The translations under genes and the position numbers were made by a program. From contig CAZDUO010000011.1 of the NCBI GenBank assembly GCA_964508655.1, forward strand, positions 1-64,000: a DNA stretch of 64,000 nucleotides, in the 5' to 3' direction. A model generated the notes under the pieces. It saw only the letters and a list, made by a program, of their open reading frames with translations. It did no database searches and was not told the DNA's origin. The stretch's first letter is position 1; each line of letters begins with the position of its first letter. The DNA is from VBAS01 sp964508655 (GTDB lineage: Bacteria > Bacteroidota > Bacteroidia > Chitinophagales > Chitinophagaceae). Shown here one piece after another: positions 34,194-42,453 of the stretch.

Positions 34194-34997
34194 TTATTGA
34201 TGCAAGGTGGTTGTATCCACCATGGTCACTGTATTGAACATAACCGAAATACCGGTTCGCAGGGAATCCTGGTAAGTGGTATCACCAGGCAGATAATACA
34301 CCGAATAAGTGCCGGCAGGCAATCCCTTAATCAGGTAGCCGCCATTGGTACCGGTAAATGTAGTGGCAATGGTATCCGGTCCGCTAATGGCATATACAGC
34401 TGTTTGAAAATCTTTGGGCAGCACTACACCCTTGATGCTGCCACCCACCGCATTCAGCACCGTTCTTATTAAGGGTTTGAGGATATATTTGCTGTTGCCG
34501 GTTTTTACAATAGAACGGGCTACATCAAAATCGAGCACGATGGTATAAAGTATGCCATCCACCACATCCTGCTGTATATTCAGCTTAAGGCCGCTTTGCT
34601 GGGCGCTGGGCGTTTCCAGTTTTATCAGTTGCGTTGTGCCTTCAATCTTCACATAATTTTCTGTGCCAAGCACCAGCCTCAACTGGTGCAAACGCCCTGT
34701 GGGTATTTCAGCATCGGCCAGCAGGGTGTCATCATCATTCACCAGCTTCAGCAAGTCGTAAACGCCGGCGTTTACTCCCGTAAGGCTTTGCCAGCCGTTT
34801 ACGGTATCGCCGGTCACATTAATCATAATATCTTTTACATCAATATAAACTGCTTCGTAATCGCCGGGGGCATCCGTCAGGTACACTTTCAGTCTTGCCT
34901 TTCCCTGGCTGTCATTATTGTTTTTTTTGCAGGAAATAACAAAGGGTAACGAAGCAATGGATAAAAAAAGCACAGAAAACAATAAAATCTTCCTCAT
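34194..34997 (-). CDS. DUF4382 lipoprotein with carboxypeptidase-regulatory-like domain
   Basis: A 267-residue protein with a lipoprotein signal (FVISCKKNN, lipobox VISC). Residues ~35-170 form a DUF4382 domain: ARLKVYLTDAPGDYEAVYID, KDIMINVTGD, GVYDLLKLVNDDDTLLADAE and GRLHQLRLVLG. The last ~90 residues (GGSIKGVVLPKDFQTAVYAI, GGYLIKGLPAGTYSVYYLPG) are a small beta-sandwich of the carboxypeptidase-regulatory type. This pair of domains is frequent in Bacteroidota outer-surface lipoproteins, but a function is not known. The gene stands alone between fusA and the convergent kdsA. Confidence 0.85.
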   Translation of the reverse strand: MRKILLFSVLFLSIASLPFVISCKKNNNDSQGKARLKVYLTDAPGDYEAVYIDVKDIMINVTGDTVNGWQSLTGVNAGVYDLLKLVNDDDTLLADAEIPTGRLHQLRLVLGTENYVKIEGTTQLIKLETPSAQQSGLKLNIQQDVVDGILYTIVLDFDVARSIVKTGNSKYILKPLIRTVLNAVGGSIKGVVLPKDFQTAVYAISGPDTIATTFTGTNGGYLIKGLPAGTYSVYYLPGDTTYQDSLRTGISVMFNTVTMVDTTTLHQ

Positions 34998-35049
34998 GAG
35001 TTGTGTTTTTTAGTAGTATGAAATAGGACAATATTGATGCCAAAATAAA

Positions 35050-35069
35050 AAAGACCCGCCGGGGTCTTT
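35050..35069 (-). terminator. hairpin with T-tract upstream of the DUF4382 gene
   Basis: AAAGACCC (35050-35057) pairs with GGGTCTTT (35062-35069). In the minus direction it runs into TTTTTTATTTT, so it is a good terminator form. It lies downstream of the fusA terminator and upstream of the DUF4382 start, with no gene between, so it may be a second terminator or a leader attenuator. Confidence 0.55.
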
Positions 35070-35215
35070 CATCCTGTAGATATTGACACAAAGATATCCA
35101 GGTAATTGATGGATTACAAGAAATGAATAGAATGATTTTTGTCAAGAATTTCTTCAGCTGTAAAAAAAGTAAGTGCAGCGTTACTTTTATAAACCCATTG
35201 GGTAATTCTACGATT

Positions 35216-35242
35216 AAAAAACCCGGCTTTGTGACCGGGTTT
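35216..35242 (-). terminator. Rho-independent terminator of fusA
   Basis: On the minus strand AAACCCGG and CCGGGTTT (35242-35235 with 35226-35219) form an 8-bp stem with an 8-base loop, followed by a T-run at 35221-35216. It starts 21 bases after the fusA stop. Confidence 0.85.
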
Positions 35243-35263
35243 CATTTGGTAAAAACTTTTTAT

Positions 35264-37408
35264 TTAAGCACTGACTTTACCTTTCACTTTCGCAATCACT
35301 TCTTCAGCAATGCCGGCCGGCGCAGGCGCATAATGGCTAAACTCCATGGTGGAGGATGCACGACCTGAGCTTAACGAACGAAGTTGTGTTACATAACCGA
35401 ACATTTCGCTCAGTGGTACTTTGGCTTTTATCACTTGTGCTCCTGCACGGTTGTCCATTCCTTCCAGCATGCCTCTTCTGCGGTTCAGGTCACCGGTTAC
35501 ATCACCCATGTACTGGTCAGGCGTTACTACTTCTACTTTCATGATGGGCTCCAGCAATACGGGTTTTGCTTTCCTGGCAGCCTCGCGGAATCCTGCTTTG
35601 GCACAAAGCTCGAAGGACATGGAGTCGGAGTCCACAGCATGGAAACTTCCGTCGAACACACGAACCTTCATGTTATCAACCGGGTAACTTGCCAGTACAC
35701 CGGTTGTCATAGCCTGCTCAAAACCTTTTTGAATGGCCGGAACAAATTCTCTTGGTATAGATCCACCGAAAATATCGTTAACAAACTGGAAGTTTTTATC
35801 AGGATTTTCAGTTTTCCAATCAGCATCCACCGGACCCAGTTCAAAAATTATATCGGCAAACTTACCACGACCACCTGTTTGTTTTTTTAGCGTCTCACGA
35901 TGTTCAATCGTTGTCTGAAATGCTTCTTTATACGCCACCTGGGGAGCACCCTGGTTTACTTCTACCTTAAATTCTCTTTTCATCCGGTCCACAATAATCT
36001 CAAGGTGCAATTCTCCCATTCCTGAAAGAATAGTTTGCCCGGTTTCTTCATCTGTCTTTACCCGCAGAGTGGGATCTTCTTCAATCAGCTTGGCAATAGC
36101 CATTCCCATTTTATCTACATCGGCCTGGGTTTTGGGCTCTACGGCCAGCGAAATCACGGGTTCTGGAATAAACATATTTTCCAGGACAATCGGATGGTTA
36201 TCGTCGCAAAGTGTATCGCCTGTTTTTATTTCTTTAAAACCCACTGCCGCACCAATGTCGCCGGCTTCGATGAAATCAATCGGGTTTTGTTTATTGGCAA
36301 ACATTTTCATGATACGGCTGATGCGTTCCTTCTTGCCGCTTCTTACATTCAGCACATACGAACCGGAATCCAAATGACCGGAATAGCAGCGGAAAAAAGC
36401 AAGGCGTCCTACAAACGGGTCGGTCATGATTTTAAATGCCAGTGCTGCAAAAGGTTCTTTGGGGTCGGGTTTACGCACCAGTTCATTACCCGTATTCGGA
36501 TCCGTTCCTTTGATGGCTTCTACATCCACCGGCGAAGGCAGGTAACGGCAAACGGCATCGAGAGCCGTCTGTACTCCTTTATTTTTAAATGAAGAACCGC
36601 AAAGCATAGGCACTATGCTCATGTCAATGGTGGCTTTACGTATGGCTTCATGAATTTCATCTTCGCTGATAGTGTCGGGGTTATCAAAAAACTTTTCCAG
36701 CAGTTTATCATCATATTCAGCCACGGCTTCCACCAGTTGTGCTCTCCATTCTTTTGCTTCTTCCAGCATATCGGCCGGCACCGCTATTTCATCAAATGTC
36801 ATTCCTTCGGTTTCCATGTGCCAGATGATGCCTTTCATTTTTATCAAATCCACCACACCTTTAAAATCATCCTCGGCGCCGATGGGCAGTTGTAAAGGAA
36901 CAGCTTTGGAGCCAAGCATTTCACGTACCTGCTTTACCACGTTCAGAAAATCAGCGCCGGCCCGGTCCATTTTATTTACAAAACCAATACGTGGCACATT
37001 ATAGCGGTTTGCCTGGCGCCACACGGTTTCACTTTGCGGCTCCACGCCATCCACTGCGCTGAACAGGGCAATTAGTCCATCGAGCACCCGCATGGAGCGT
37101 TCTACCTCCACGGTAAAGTCAACGTGGCCCGGTGTGTCAATGATGTTGAAATAATATTTTTTAGTATCGGGAGTCGGTTTTCCCAGCACGGTAGGAAAAT
37201 TCCAATGGCAGCTTACGGCTGCAGAAGTGATCGTAATACCTCTTTCTTTTTCCTGCTCCATCCAATCGGTAGTGGCGGCGCCTTCGTGTACTTCACCAAT
37301 ACGGTGAATCATGCCAGTATAGCGAAGAATACGTTCGGTGGTAGTGGTTTTGCCGGCGTCAATATGGGCCGCAATACCAAAGTTTCTTTGAAATTTCAGG
37401 TCTGCCAT
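35264..37408 (-). CDS. fusA: translation elongation factor G
   Basis: A 714-residue GTPase with all five EF-G domains. G1 reads GIAAHIDAGKTTTTERILRY, G3 is DTPGHVDF, and G4 NKMDRAG. Domain II (EPFAALAFKIMTDPFVG), domain III (PQTQADVDKMG-like segment, LSGMGELHLEIIVDRMKREF) and domain IV (GGRGKFADI, the tip region with SFHAVDSDSMSFELCAK) are complete, and domain V ends in YAPAPAGIAEEVIAKVKG. It translocates tRNA and mRNA and, with RRF, recycles ribosomes. It follows rpsL and rpsG, but a terminator and a separate promoter lie in between, and no rpsJ follows. Confidence 0.97.
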   Translation of the reverse strand: MADLKFQRNFGIAAHIDAGKTTTTERILRYTGMIHRIGEVHEGAATTDWMEQEKERGITITSAAVSCHWNFPTVLGKPTPDTKKYYFNIIDTPGHVDFTVEVERSMRVLDGLIALFSAVDGVEPQSETVWRQANRYNVPRIGFVNKMDRAGADFLNVVKQVREMLGSKAVPLQLPIGAEDDFKGVVDLIKMKGIIWHMETEGMTFDEIAVPADMLEEAKEWRAQLVEAVAEYDDKLLEKFFDNPDTISEDEIHEAIRKATIDMSIVPMLCGSSFKNKGVQTALDAVCRYLPSPVDVEAIKGTDPNTGNELVRKPDPKEPFAALAFKIMTDPFVGRLAFFRCYSGHLDSGSYVLNVRSGKKERISRIMKMFANKQNPIDFIEAGDIGAAVGFKEIKTGDTLCDDNHPIVLENMFIPEPVISLAVEPKTQADVDKMGMAIAKLIEEDPTLRVKTDEETGQTILSGMGELHLEIIVDRMKREFKVEVNQGAPQVAYKEAFQTTIEHRETLKKQTGGRGKFADIIFELGPVDADWKTENPDKNFQFVNDIFGGSIPREFVPAIQKGFEQAMTTGVLASYPVDNMKVRVFDGSFHAVDSDSMSFELCAKAGFREAARKAKPVLLEPIMKVEVVTPDQYMGDVTGDLNRRRGMLEGMDNRAGAQVIKAKVPLSEMFGYVTQLRSLSSGRASSTMEFSHYAPAPAGIAEEVIAKVKGKVSA

Positions 37409-37496
37409 GATGATATAATCCCTTTGTAGTTAGAGGCGCCCATCCCAATGGTTTTCGCCTCGGAAAAATTAAAATTCAGGGTTCGGAACGGGCGGG

Positions 37497-37526
37497 CAAA
37501 GGTAGGGAGAAAAACACTTCGTCCAA
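37497..37526 (-). promoter_or_regulatory. promoter of fusA
   Basis: On the minus strand TTG (37526-37524), a 19-base spacer and TACCTTTG (37504-37497) match the Bacteroidota consensus. This gives fusA its own promoter and a leader of about 85 bases. Confidence 0.65.
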
Positions 37527-37621
37527 GCATGAACGGCTATTAAGTTTTTCTGATTCCCGTTCTAACTATCAGCAGGTTAATCAAAAAAAACAGAAACGAT
37601 AGTAAAGCTTTTCAGATAAAT

Positions 37622-37647
37622 AAAAACCACCGGCATCTGCCGGTGGC
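37622..37647 (-). terminator. terminator after rpsG
   Basis: CCACCGGCA and TGCCGGTGG (37627-37635 with 37638-37646) pair perfectly around a 2-base turn; on the minus strand TTTTTATTT follows. It separates rpsL-rpsG from fusA. Confidence 0.75.
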
Positions 37648-37668
37648 TCAAAAAAAAATTTCAATTTT

Positions 37669-38136
37669 TCAGACTTTGAAATGAGCAAAGGCTTTGTTGG
37701 CTTCGGCCATGCGGTGCGTGTCTTCTTTCTTTTTAAATGCAGCGCCTTCTCCTTTGGCGGCAGCCATTATTTCGGCAGCCAGTTTATCGGCCATGCTGCG
37801 CCCGCTTCTTTCACGGCTGTAGCGAATGAGCCATTTCATGCTCAGCGAGATTTTCCGGTCGGGCCGCACTTCCGTAGGAATCTGGAATGTGGCGCCGCCA
37901 ATACGCCGGCTGCGAACTTCAACTGAAGGCGTGATGTTAGCCAGCGCTTTTCTCCATACTTCATATCCCTCTTCTCCGGTTTGTTTGCTTATTTTTTCAA
38001 GGGCATTATAAAAAATGATGAACGAGCTGCTCTTCTTTCCACTCCACATAATGTTGTTGACAAAGCGGGTTACCATTTTGTCATTGTATTTTGGGTCGGG
38101 AGCTAAGGGTAACTTTTTTGCTTGTACTTTACGCAT
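37669..38136 (-). CDS. rpsG: 30S ribosomal protein S7
   Basis: A 155-residue protein of normal S7 length. The start MRKVQAKKLPLAPDPKYND, the 16S-binding beta-hairpin with VEVRSRRIGGATFQIPTEVR, and the helical end RMAEANKAFAHFKV are all typical. S7 starts assembly of the 30S head and lies at the exit tRNA site. It is 25 bases downstream of rpsL and co-transcribed with it. Confidence 0.97.
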   Translation of the reverse strand: MRKVQAKKLPLAPDPKYNDKMVTRFVNNIMWSGKKSSSFIIFYNALEKISKQTGEEGYEVWRKALANITPSVEVRSRRIGGATFQIPTEVRPDRKISLSMKWLIRYSRERSGRSMADKLAAEIMAAAKGEGAAFKKKEDTHRMAEANKAFAHFKV

Positions 38137-38161
38137 ATCGAAATATACTTTTTAAGCTGAA

Positions 38162-38548
38162 TTATTTCTTAACAGTTGATTTTTCTTTTTTAGTACCATA
38201 CTTGGAACGGCTCTTTTTCCGGTCTTTTACACCTGCAGTATCGAGTGAACCGCGAACGATATGATAGCGTACACCCGGTAAATCCTTCACACGGCCACCG
38301 CGGATGAGCACAATAGAGTGCTCCTGAAGGTTGTGCCCCTCACCCGGAATGTAGGCAATCACTTCCACCTTATTTGTCAAACGAACTTTGGCCACTTTAC
38401 GAAGCGCCGAATTGGGCTTTTTGGGGGTGGTGGTATAAACCCTGGTACATACGCCGCGGCGCTGCGGGCAACTGTCGAGTGCTCTCGATTTACTCTTAGC
38501 TCTTATGATTTCTCTTCCTTTACGTACAAGTTGTTGAATTGTAGGCAT
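38162..38548 (-). CDS. rpsL: 30S ribosomal protein S12
   Basis: A 128-residue protein with the usual S12 motifs: MPTIQQLVRKGRE, TTTPKKPNSALRKVAKVRLT and IPGEGHNLQEHSIVLIRGGR followed by VKDLPGVRYHIVRG. The lysines in PKKPNS and RVKDLP, positions where streptomycin-resistance changes occur in other bacteria, look wild type. S12 lies at the decoding centre. The gene heads the rpsL-rpsG transcript and has a consensus promoter 48 bases upstream. Confidence 0.97.
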   Translation of the reverse strand: MPTIQQLVRKGREIIRAKSKSRALDSCPQRRGVCTRVYTTTPKKPNSALRKVAKVRLTNKVEVIAYIPGEGHNLQEHSIVLIRGGRVKDLPGVRYHIVRGSLDTAGVKDRKKSRSKYGTKKEKSTVKK

Positions 38549-38595
38549 TCTGAACCTTTTAAATTAACCCCGGTTTTTTTACCCTGAAGGGGCGG

Positions 38596-38626
38596 CAAAG
38601 GTAATGGCATACTACGTAAATACCAA
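38596..38626 (-). promoter_or_regulatory. promoter of rpsL-rpsG
   Basis: On the minus strand TTG (38626-38624), a 20-base spacer and TACCTTTG (38603-38596) match the Bacteroidota consensus exactly at the TTTG and TA positions. The same TACCTTTG box is used in front of fusA. Confidence 0.7.
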
Positions 38627-38763
38627 AATTTGAAATTCCTAATTCCTAATAATAAATTTCAATTTCCAGATACCAAATTCCAAATAAAGCCTACATCAAA
38701 AAACAAATCCCAACAGGTGATGTCCCCATTGGGATTAGTGATTTGTTATTTGTGATTTCCTGC

Positions 38764-39828
38764 TCACACCTTCCACATCCAGTTGTACTTATCGTCCCGG
38801 TGGCCTTCACGGATTTCGGAGAGCCATGTTTTGATGGTGGGGGATGCTTTCCATTTATCCACATCAAAATGCATAACAAAATCTTTGTAACGCAGTTCTT
38901 TTATTGGCGAAATGGTGGCGGCAGTACCGGTGCCAAAGGCTTCGATGTAAATTTCTTTTTTGTAGGCTTCAATAATTTCATCAATGTTAAGCGGTCGTTC
39001 TTCTACTTTATAACCAAGATCACCAAGTAAAGTGATAACACTCATCCGTGTCACACCATCCAGGATGGTTCCGTGTGACAAGTCGGGAGTGATGGCTCTG
39101 TCACCAATGATGAAGAATACATTCATGGTACCGCATTCCTGCACATACTTATGCTCAAAGGCATCGGTCCACAGCACCTGGTCGTACCCCTTCTTTTTGG
39201 CTTGTGCGGTAGCATACATGGCGGCTGCATAATTACCAGCTGTTTTTGCATAACCCACACCGCCTTCTACAGCCCTTACAAATTTTTCTTCCACATAAAT
39301 ACGCATCGGCGCATTATAGTAAGGCCCGCAGGGGCTGAGAATAATTACAAACTTATAGTTATCCGAAGGCCTGACACCGATTATTTCATCCGAAGAAAAC
39401 ATCAGCGGGCGGATGTAAAGGGAATAGTCTTGTTTTTGAGGAATCCAGTTTTTATCCAGCTCAATCAGCCGGCGCATGCCTTCAATAAAAAGCTCTTCCG
39501 GTACAGCAGGCATCTGCATTCTTTCTGCAGAGATATTAAAGCGTTTGAAATTATCGTAGGGCCGGAAAATAAATGCTTCGCCTTTCTGGTTTTTGTAGGC
39601 TTTTATTCCTTCAAAAATTGCCTGGCCATAATGCAATGCCGCAACAGACGGGCTCAGCAGCAAAGGCTGGTAAGGTTTAATTTCAGCATTCTTCCACTCG
39701 CCGCCTTCAAAATCGGCTTCCAGCATGTGGTCGGTAAAATATTTTCCAAAAGGAAGATCGTTAGGATTCAAATCCTGGAGTTTGCTTCTTTCGGCCCGGG
39801 TTACGCTTATGTCCATAGTTGCAATCAT
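38764..39828 (-). CDS. ilvE: branched-chain amino acid aminotransferase
   Basis: A 354-residue fold-type IV PLP enzyme of the BCAT group II (eukaryote-like) length. The Schiff-base lysine is in GVGYAKTAGNYAAAMYA. Other motifs: HYGQAIFEGIKAYKNQKG, FIFRPYDNFKRFNISAERMQ, VRPSDNYKFVIILSPCGPYY and FGTGTAATISPIKEL. It transfers amino groups between Leu, Ile, Val and 2-oxoglutarate. It is monocistronic and divergent from the next gene; ATG codons at 39828 and 39816 are both possible starts. Confidence 0.95.
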   Translation of the reverse strand: MIATMDISVTRAERSKLQDLNPNDLPFGKYFTDHMLEADFEGGEWKNAEIKPYQPLLLSPSVAALHYGQAIFEGIKAYKNQKGEAFIFRPYDNFKRFNISAERMQMPAVPEELFIEGMRRLIELDKNWIPQKQDYSLYIRPLMFSSDEIIGVRPSDNYKFVIILSPCGPYYNAPMRIYVEEKFVRAVEGGVGYAKTAGNYAAAMYATAQAKKKGYDQVLWTDAFEHKYVQECGTMNVFFIIGDRAITPDLSHGTILDGVTRMSVITLLGDLGYKVEERPLNIDEIIEAYKKEIYIEAFGTGTAATISPIKELRYKDFVMHFDVDKWKASPTIKTWLSEIREGHRDDKYNWMWKV

Positions 39829-39896
39829 AAATGTTTACTTTTGGTGACAAAGAAACAAAAAAAGCTAACACATAATTGTAATATTATTTACACAAA

Positions 39897-40400
39897 ATGA
39901 GCCTGAATTCGATACAACTTTCACAAAACGAGCTTGTCCTTCTATATAAAAATTCACTTGTTGATTTGACAAACGGCGACATAGCTATACAGCAATTACC
40001 GGCAGACCAGCCGTTTAAATTTCTTGGCGGGAATAAAAAAAATGTGCTGGTGGTAGTGAACTATCCGGATGCAGTTCATTTACCTGACAAGTCCCTGGCT
40101 TTTCTTACCCGGCTGCTTGCTGCCTGCCAGCTGAATCTTGGCGATGTGGCCATTCTGAATTTTTTTCATCATAATGAATCTGAATTCAACAGCATTATTT
40201 CATTTTTCAAACCGAAAACGGTTTTGCTTTTTGGCACAGAACCCGCCACTTTTGGACCCCCCCTGCTTTTTCCTGCCTTCCAGGTACAGGCATACCGTGA
40301 AGCAGTTTATCTTTTTACACCGCCATTGGGCGAACTGGAAAATGACAAGCTGCTGAAAAGTAAGTTATGGGTTTGTCTGAAGAAAATTTTCAACCTATGA
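39897..40400 (+). CDS. conserved protein of unknown function upstream of rdgB
   Basis: A 167-residue cytosolic protein without signal or membrane helix. A hydrophobic strand KKNVLVVVNYP, then LAFLTRLLAACQLNLGDVAILN, and KPKTVLLFGTEPATFGPP suggest an alpha/beta fold with parallel strands. The order strand-Pro, helix, strand, FG-containing strand resembles the uracil-DNA-glycosylase-like fold of DNA polymerase III psi (HolD), but this is only a pattern impression. Its stop overlaps the rdgB start (ATGA), so the two are translationally coupled, which suggests a nucleotide- or replication-linked role. I do not recognise the family with certainty. Confidence 0.6.
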   Translation: MSLNSIQLSQNELVLLYKNSLVDLTNGDIAIQQLPADQPFKFLGGNKKNVLVVVNYPDAVHLPDKSLAFLTRLLAACQLNLGDVAILNFFHHNESEFNSIISFFKPKTVLLFGTEPATFGPPLLFPAFQVQAYREAVYLFTPPLGELENDKLLKSKLWVCLKKIFNL

Positions 40401-41008
40401 AACTGATATTTGCCAGTAATAACAAACACAAGCTGGAAGAGCTGAAAAAATATGCCGGAGATAAATTTGAAATTATTTCACTGAAAGATGCCGGAATTGA
40501 TATTGACATTCCCGAACCGCATGATAGCCTGGAAGAAAATGCTTCGGAAAAAGCGTGGACCATTTACCGTATGACGGGTATGAACTGCTTTAGTGAAGAT
40601 ACGGGCCTGGAAATTGAAGCCCTGAGTGGTGAACCGGGAGTGAAAAGTGCCCGCTATGCCGGTGAAGAAAAATCGTTTAAAAACAATATTGATAAAGTAC
40701 TTCGCAAAATAAGAAATGAACCAAACCGCAGAGCCAGGTTCAGGTCAGTCATTTCCCTGGTAATGAATAGCAGCGAACAGCGGTTTGAAGGCCAGTGCCC
40801 AGGCCAGATTATTCTTGAACCCCGTGGTAAAGAGGGATTTGGTTACGACCCGATTTTTGTGCCCGAAGGGAGCAGCCGGACCTTTGCTGAAATGAGCCTT
40901 GAGGAAAAAAACCTGTATAATCACAGGATAAAAGCCGCCGAAAAGTTGGTAGCATATTTGCAAAATCTGAAACAAACCAGCCGGATTGAAAATTTCAAGC
41001 AACCATAA
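40397..41008 (+). CDS. rdgB: dITP/XTP pyrophosphatase (RdgB/HAM1 family)
   Basis: A 203-residue enzyme of the HAM1 family that hydrolyses non-canonical purine triphosphates (ITP, dITP, XTP) to monophosphates. It starts MKLIFASNNKHKLEELKKY; FSEDTGLEIEALSGEPGVKS carries the metal and substrate residues, SARYAGEE follows, and EGFGYDPIFVPEGSSRTFAE is the base-binding motif. The ATG at 40397 overlaps the previous stop as ATGA; an earlier in-frame ATG would add 10 unlikely residues. The 3' end overlaps the sigma-factor gene by about 23 bases. Confidence 0.95.
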   Translation: MKLIFASNNKHKLEELKKYAGDKFEIISLKDAGIDIDIPEPHDSLEENASEKAWTIYRMTGMNCFSEDTGLEIEALSGEPGVKSARYAGEEKSFKNNIDKVLRKIRNEPNRRARFRSVISLVMNSSEQRFEGQCPGQIILEPRGKEGFGYDPIFVPEGSSRTFAEMSLEEKNLYNHRIKAAEKLVAYLQNLKQTSRIENFKQP

Positions 41009-41561
41009 TTACGCCGAAAACGACTTAATCCAGGGTTGTATTGAAGGCGACAGGAAAATGCAGGAAGCATTGTATAATAGATTCAGCCCGAAAATGTATG
41101 CCGTATGCCTGCGCTATGCCGGCAATGCCGATGATGCCCAGGATATTTTACAGGATGGATTTGTAAAAATTTATAAAAATCTTACCCGGTTCCGGGGTGA
41201 GGGCTCTTTCGAAGGCTGGATACGACGCATTTTTGTAAATACGGCTATTGAACACCTGCGGCGAAAAACCTATCTGACAACCATTGCTGAAAAAGAAGAA
41301 AACACCCTGCCTTACAAAGAAAAAACAGCATTGGACCGCCTGGGAGAAAAAGACATTCTGAATCTTATCAGCCAGTTGTCGCCGGGATACCGCACCGTTT
41401 TTAATCTGTACGTGGTAGAAGGATATACACATAAGGAAATAGGCGATATACTGGGCATAAGCGAAGGCACCAGCAAATCGCAGCTGGCAAGAGCCCGGAT
41501 GATACTACAGGAAATGGTGATAAAGTTCCTGGATGAAAAAGACCGAAAACAGAAAGTATGA
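40986..41561 (+). CDS. ECF RNA polymerase sigma factor
   Basis: A 191-residue sigma-70 family protein of the extracytoplasmic-function type. Region 2 covers NDLIQGCIEGDRKMQEALYN, DDAQDILQDGFVKIYKNLTR and FEGWIRRIFVNTAIEHLRRK; region 4 shows PGYRTVFNLYVVEGYTHKEI and GISEGTSKSQLARARMILQ with the helix-turn-helix. The only suitable start is the TTG at 40986, inside the end of rdgB; weak initiation and coupling may keep its level low. The stop overlaps the next start as ATGA. The downstream product is the likely anti-sigma factor. Confidence 0.9.
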   Translation: MKISSNHNYAENDLIQGCIEGDRKMQEALYNRFSPKMYAVCLRYAGNADDAQDILQDGFVKIYKNLTRFRGEGSFEGWIRRIFVNTAIEHLRRKTYLTTIAEKEENTLPYKEKTALDRLGEKDILNLISQLSPGYRTVFNLYVVEGYTHKEIGDILGISEGTSKSQLARARMILQEMVIKFLDEKDRKQKV

Positions 41562-42418
41562 ACACAACTTGGAACAAGAGACTGTATGATATGGAAGTGA
41601 CACCGCCGGCCGTGGTGTGGGAAAAGCTTTCTGCCGGACTTGATGAAATTAATGCTGACATATTTGTTTCCAAAAAAATCCAGGACATCCGGGTAGCACC
41701 GCCACAGGATGCCTGGAAAATAATCAGTCAACTTGCCGGCACTGCTGAAAAACCGGTTATTGTAAAAAAATCCTTGTTCACGCTGCGAAGGCTTGCGGCA
41801 GCCGCAGTATTCATCGGGATGGTTGTCGCAACATGGGTATTTGTAAAAAATAATACTCAACAGAATACCGGAATGACTAACACAGAATCTGCAACTAAAA
41901 TATTTGATGAGGCTGAAAGCAAAAAAGGGATTCCAGTTCCTGGTATATCACCTGGGCGGGAAATTCCTGTAACGGTTCTGGTCATTGCTGAAAACAAAAA
42001 GCAGCCACTTGCCGGGCCCAAAAGAAATTTTTATGGGAATAAAAAAACTGAAAAGACACTTGCTGAAGCAGTTGCACTTGCTGAAAACATTTCTGCAATG
42101 GAAAACATAAAACCAGGTGAAAAAAAATTTACCCTTCCGGTTGAGGATTTCACATTGGCAGGTGATGGCGCACATTATCTTACCATGGTAAATGCCAATG
42201 GAAGGCTTGTAAAAATACCGGCCCATTTTGCCCACCTGGTCCCTCACCTGCAGGATAAACCCGTTGAAGAAGATTATTTCGAAATTATGTTTGGCCAGGG
42301 CATTTACTGGAAAGAAACGCTGAACGAATGGCGGAAAAAACTTGCTTCCGCACCAGTGTTAGCCGGTGACAATTTTACCAGCTTTGTTGAATTATTAAAA
42401 ACCGTACAAGGCCGTTAA
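41558..42418 (+). CDS. probable anti-sigma factor, single-pass membrane protein
   Basis: A 286-residue protein with an N-terminal cytoplasmic part (about 75 residues, two similar PPAVVWEKL/PPQDAWKII helices), one membrane helix at residues ~88-104 (AAAAVFIGMVVATWVFV) and a long, low-complexity outer part. Layout and position directly after an ECF sigma gene, with ATGA overlap, mark it as the cognate membrane anti-sigma factor in the Bacteroidota style. No FecR or zinc-binding HxxxCxxC motif is visible, so it is not of the classic ZAS or FecR type. The signal that would release the sigma factor is unknown. Confidence 0.75.
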   Translation: MNTTWNKRLYDMEVTPPAVVWEKLSAGLDEINADIFVSKKIQDIRVAPPQDAWKIISQLAGTAEKPVIVKKSLFTLRRLAAAAVFIGMVVATWVFVKNNTQQNTGMTNTESATKIFDEAESKKGIPVPGISPGREIPVTVLVIAENKKQPLAGPKRNFYGNKKTEKTLAEAVALAENISAMENIKPGEKKFTLPVEDFTLAGDGAHYLTMVNANGRLVKIPAHFAHLVPHLQDKPVEEDYFEIMFGQGIYWKETLNEWRKKLASAPVLAGDNFTSFVELLKTVQGR

Positions 42419-42453
42419 AAACGCTTGTGTAATTTTATAACAAAATCTACCTG

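Noticed and set aside
34915..35145. A 76-codon minus-strand frame upstream of the DUF4382 gene
   Set aside because: It overlaps the lipoprotein signal of a well-supported gene and a hairpin, and its composition is not protein-like.
38162..38548. Streptomycin-resistance change in rpsL
   Set aside because: The lysines of the PKKPNS and RVKDLP regions are both the wild-type residues.
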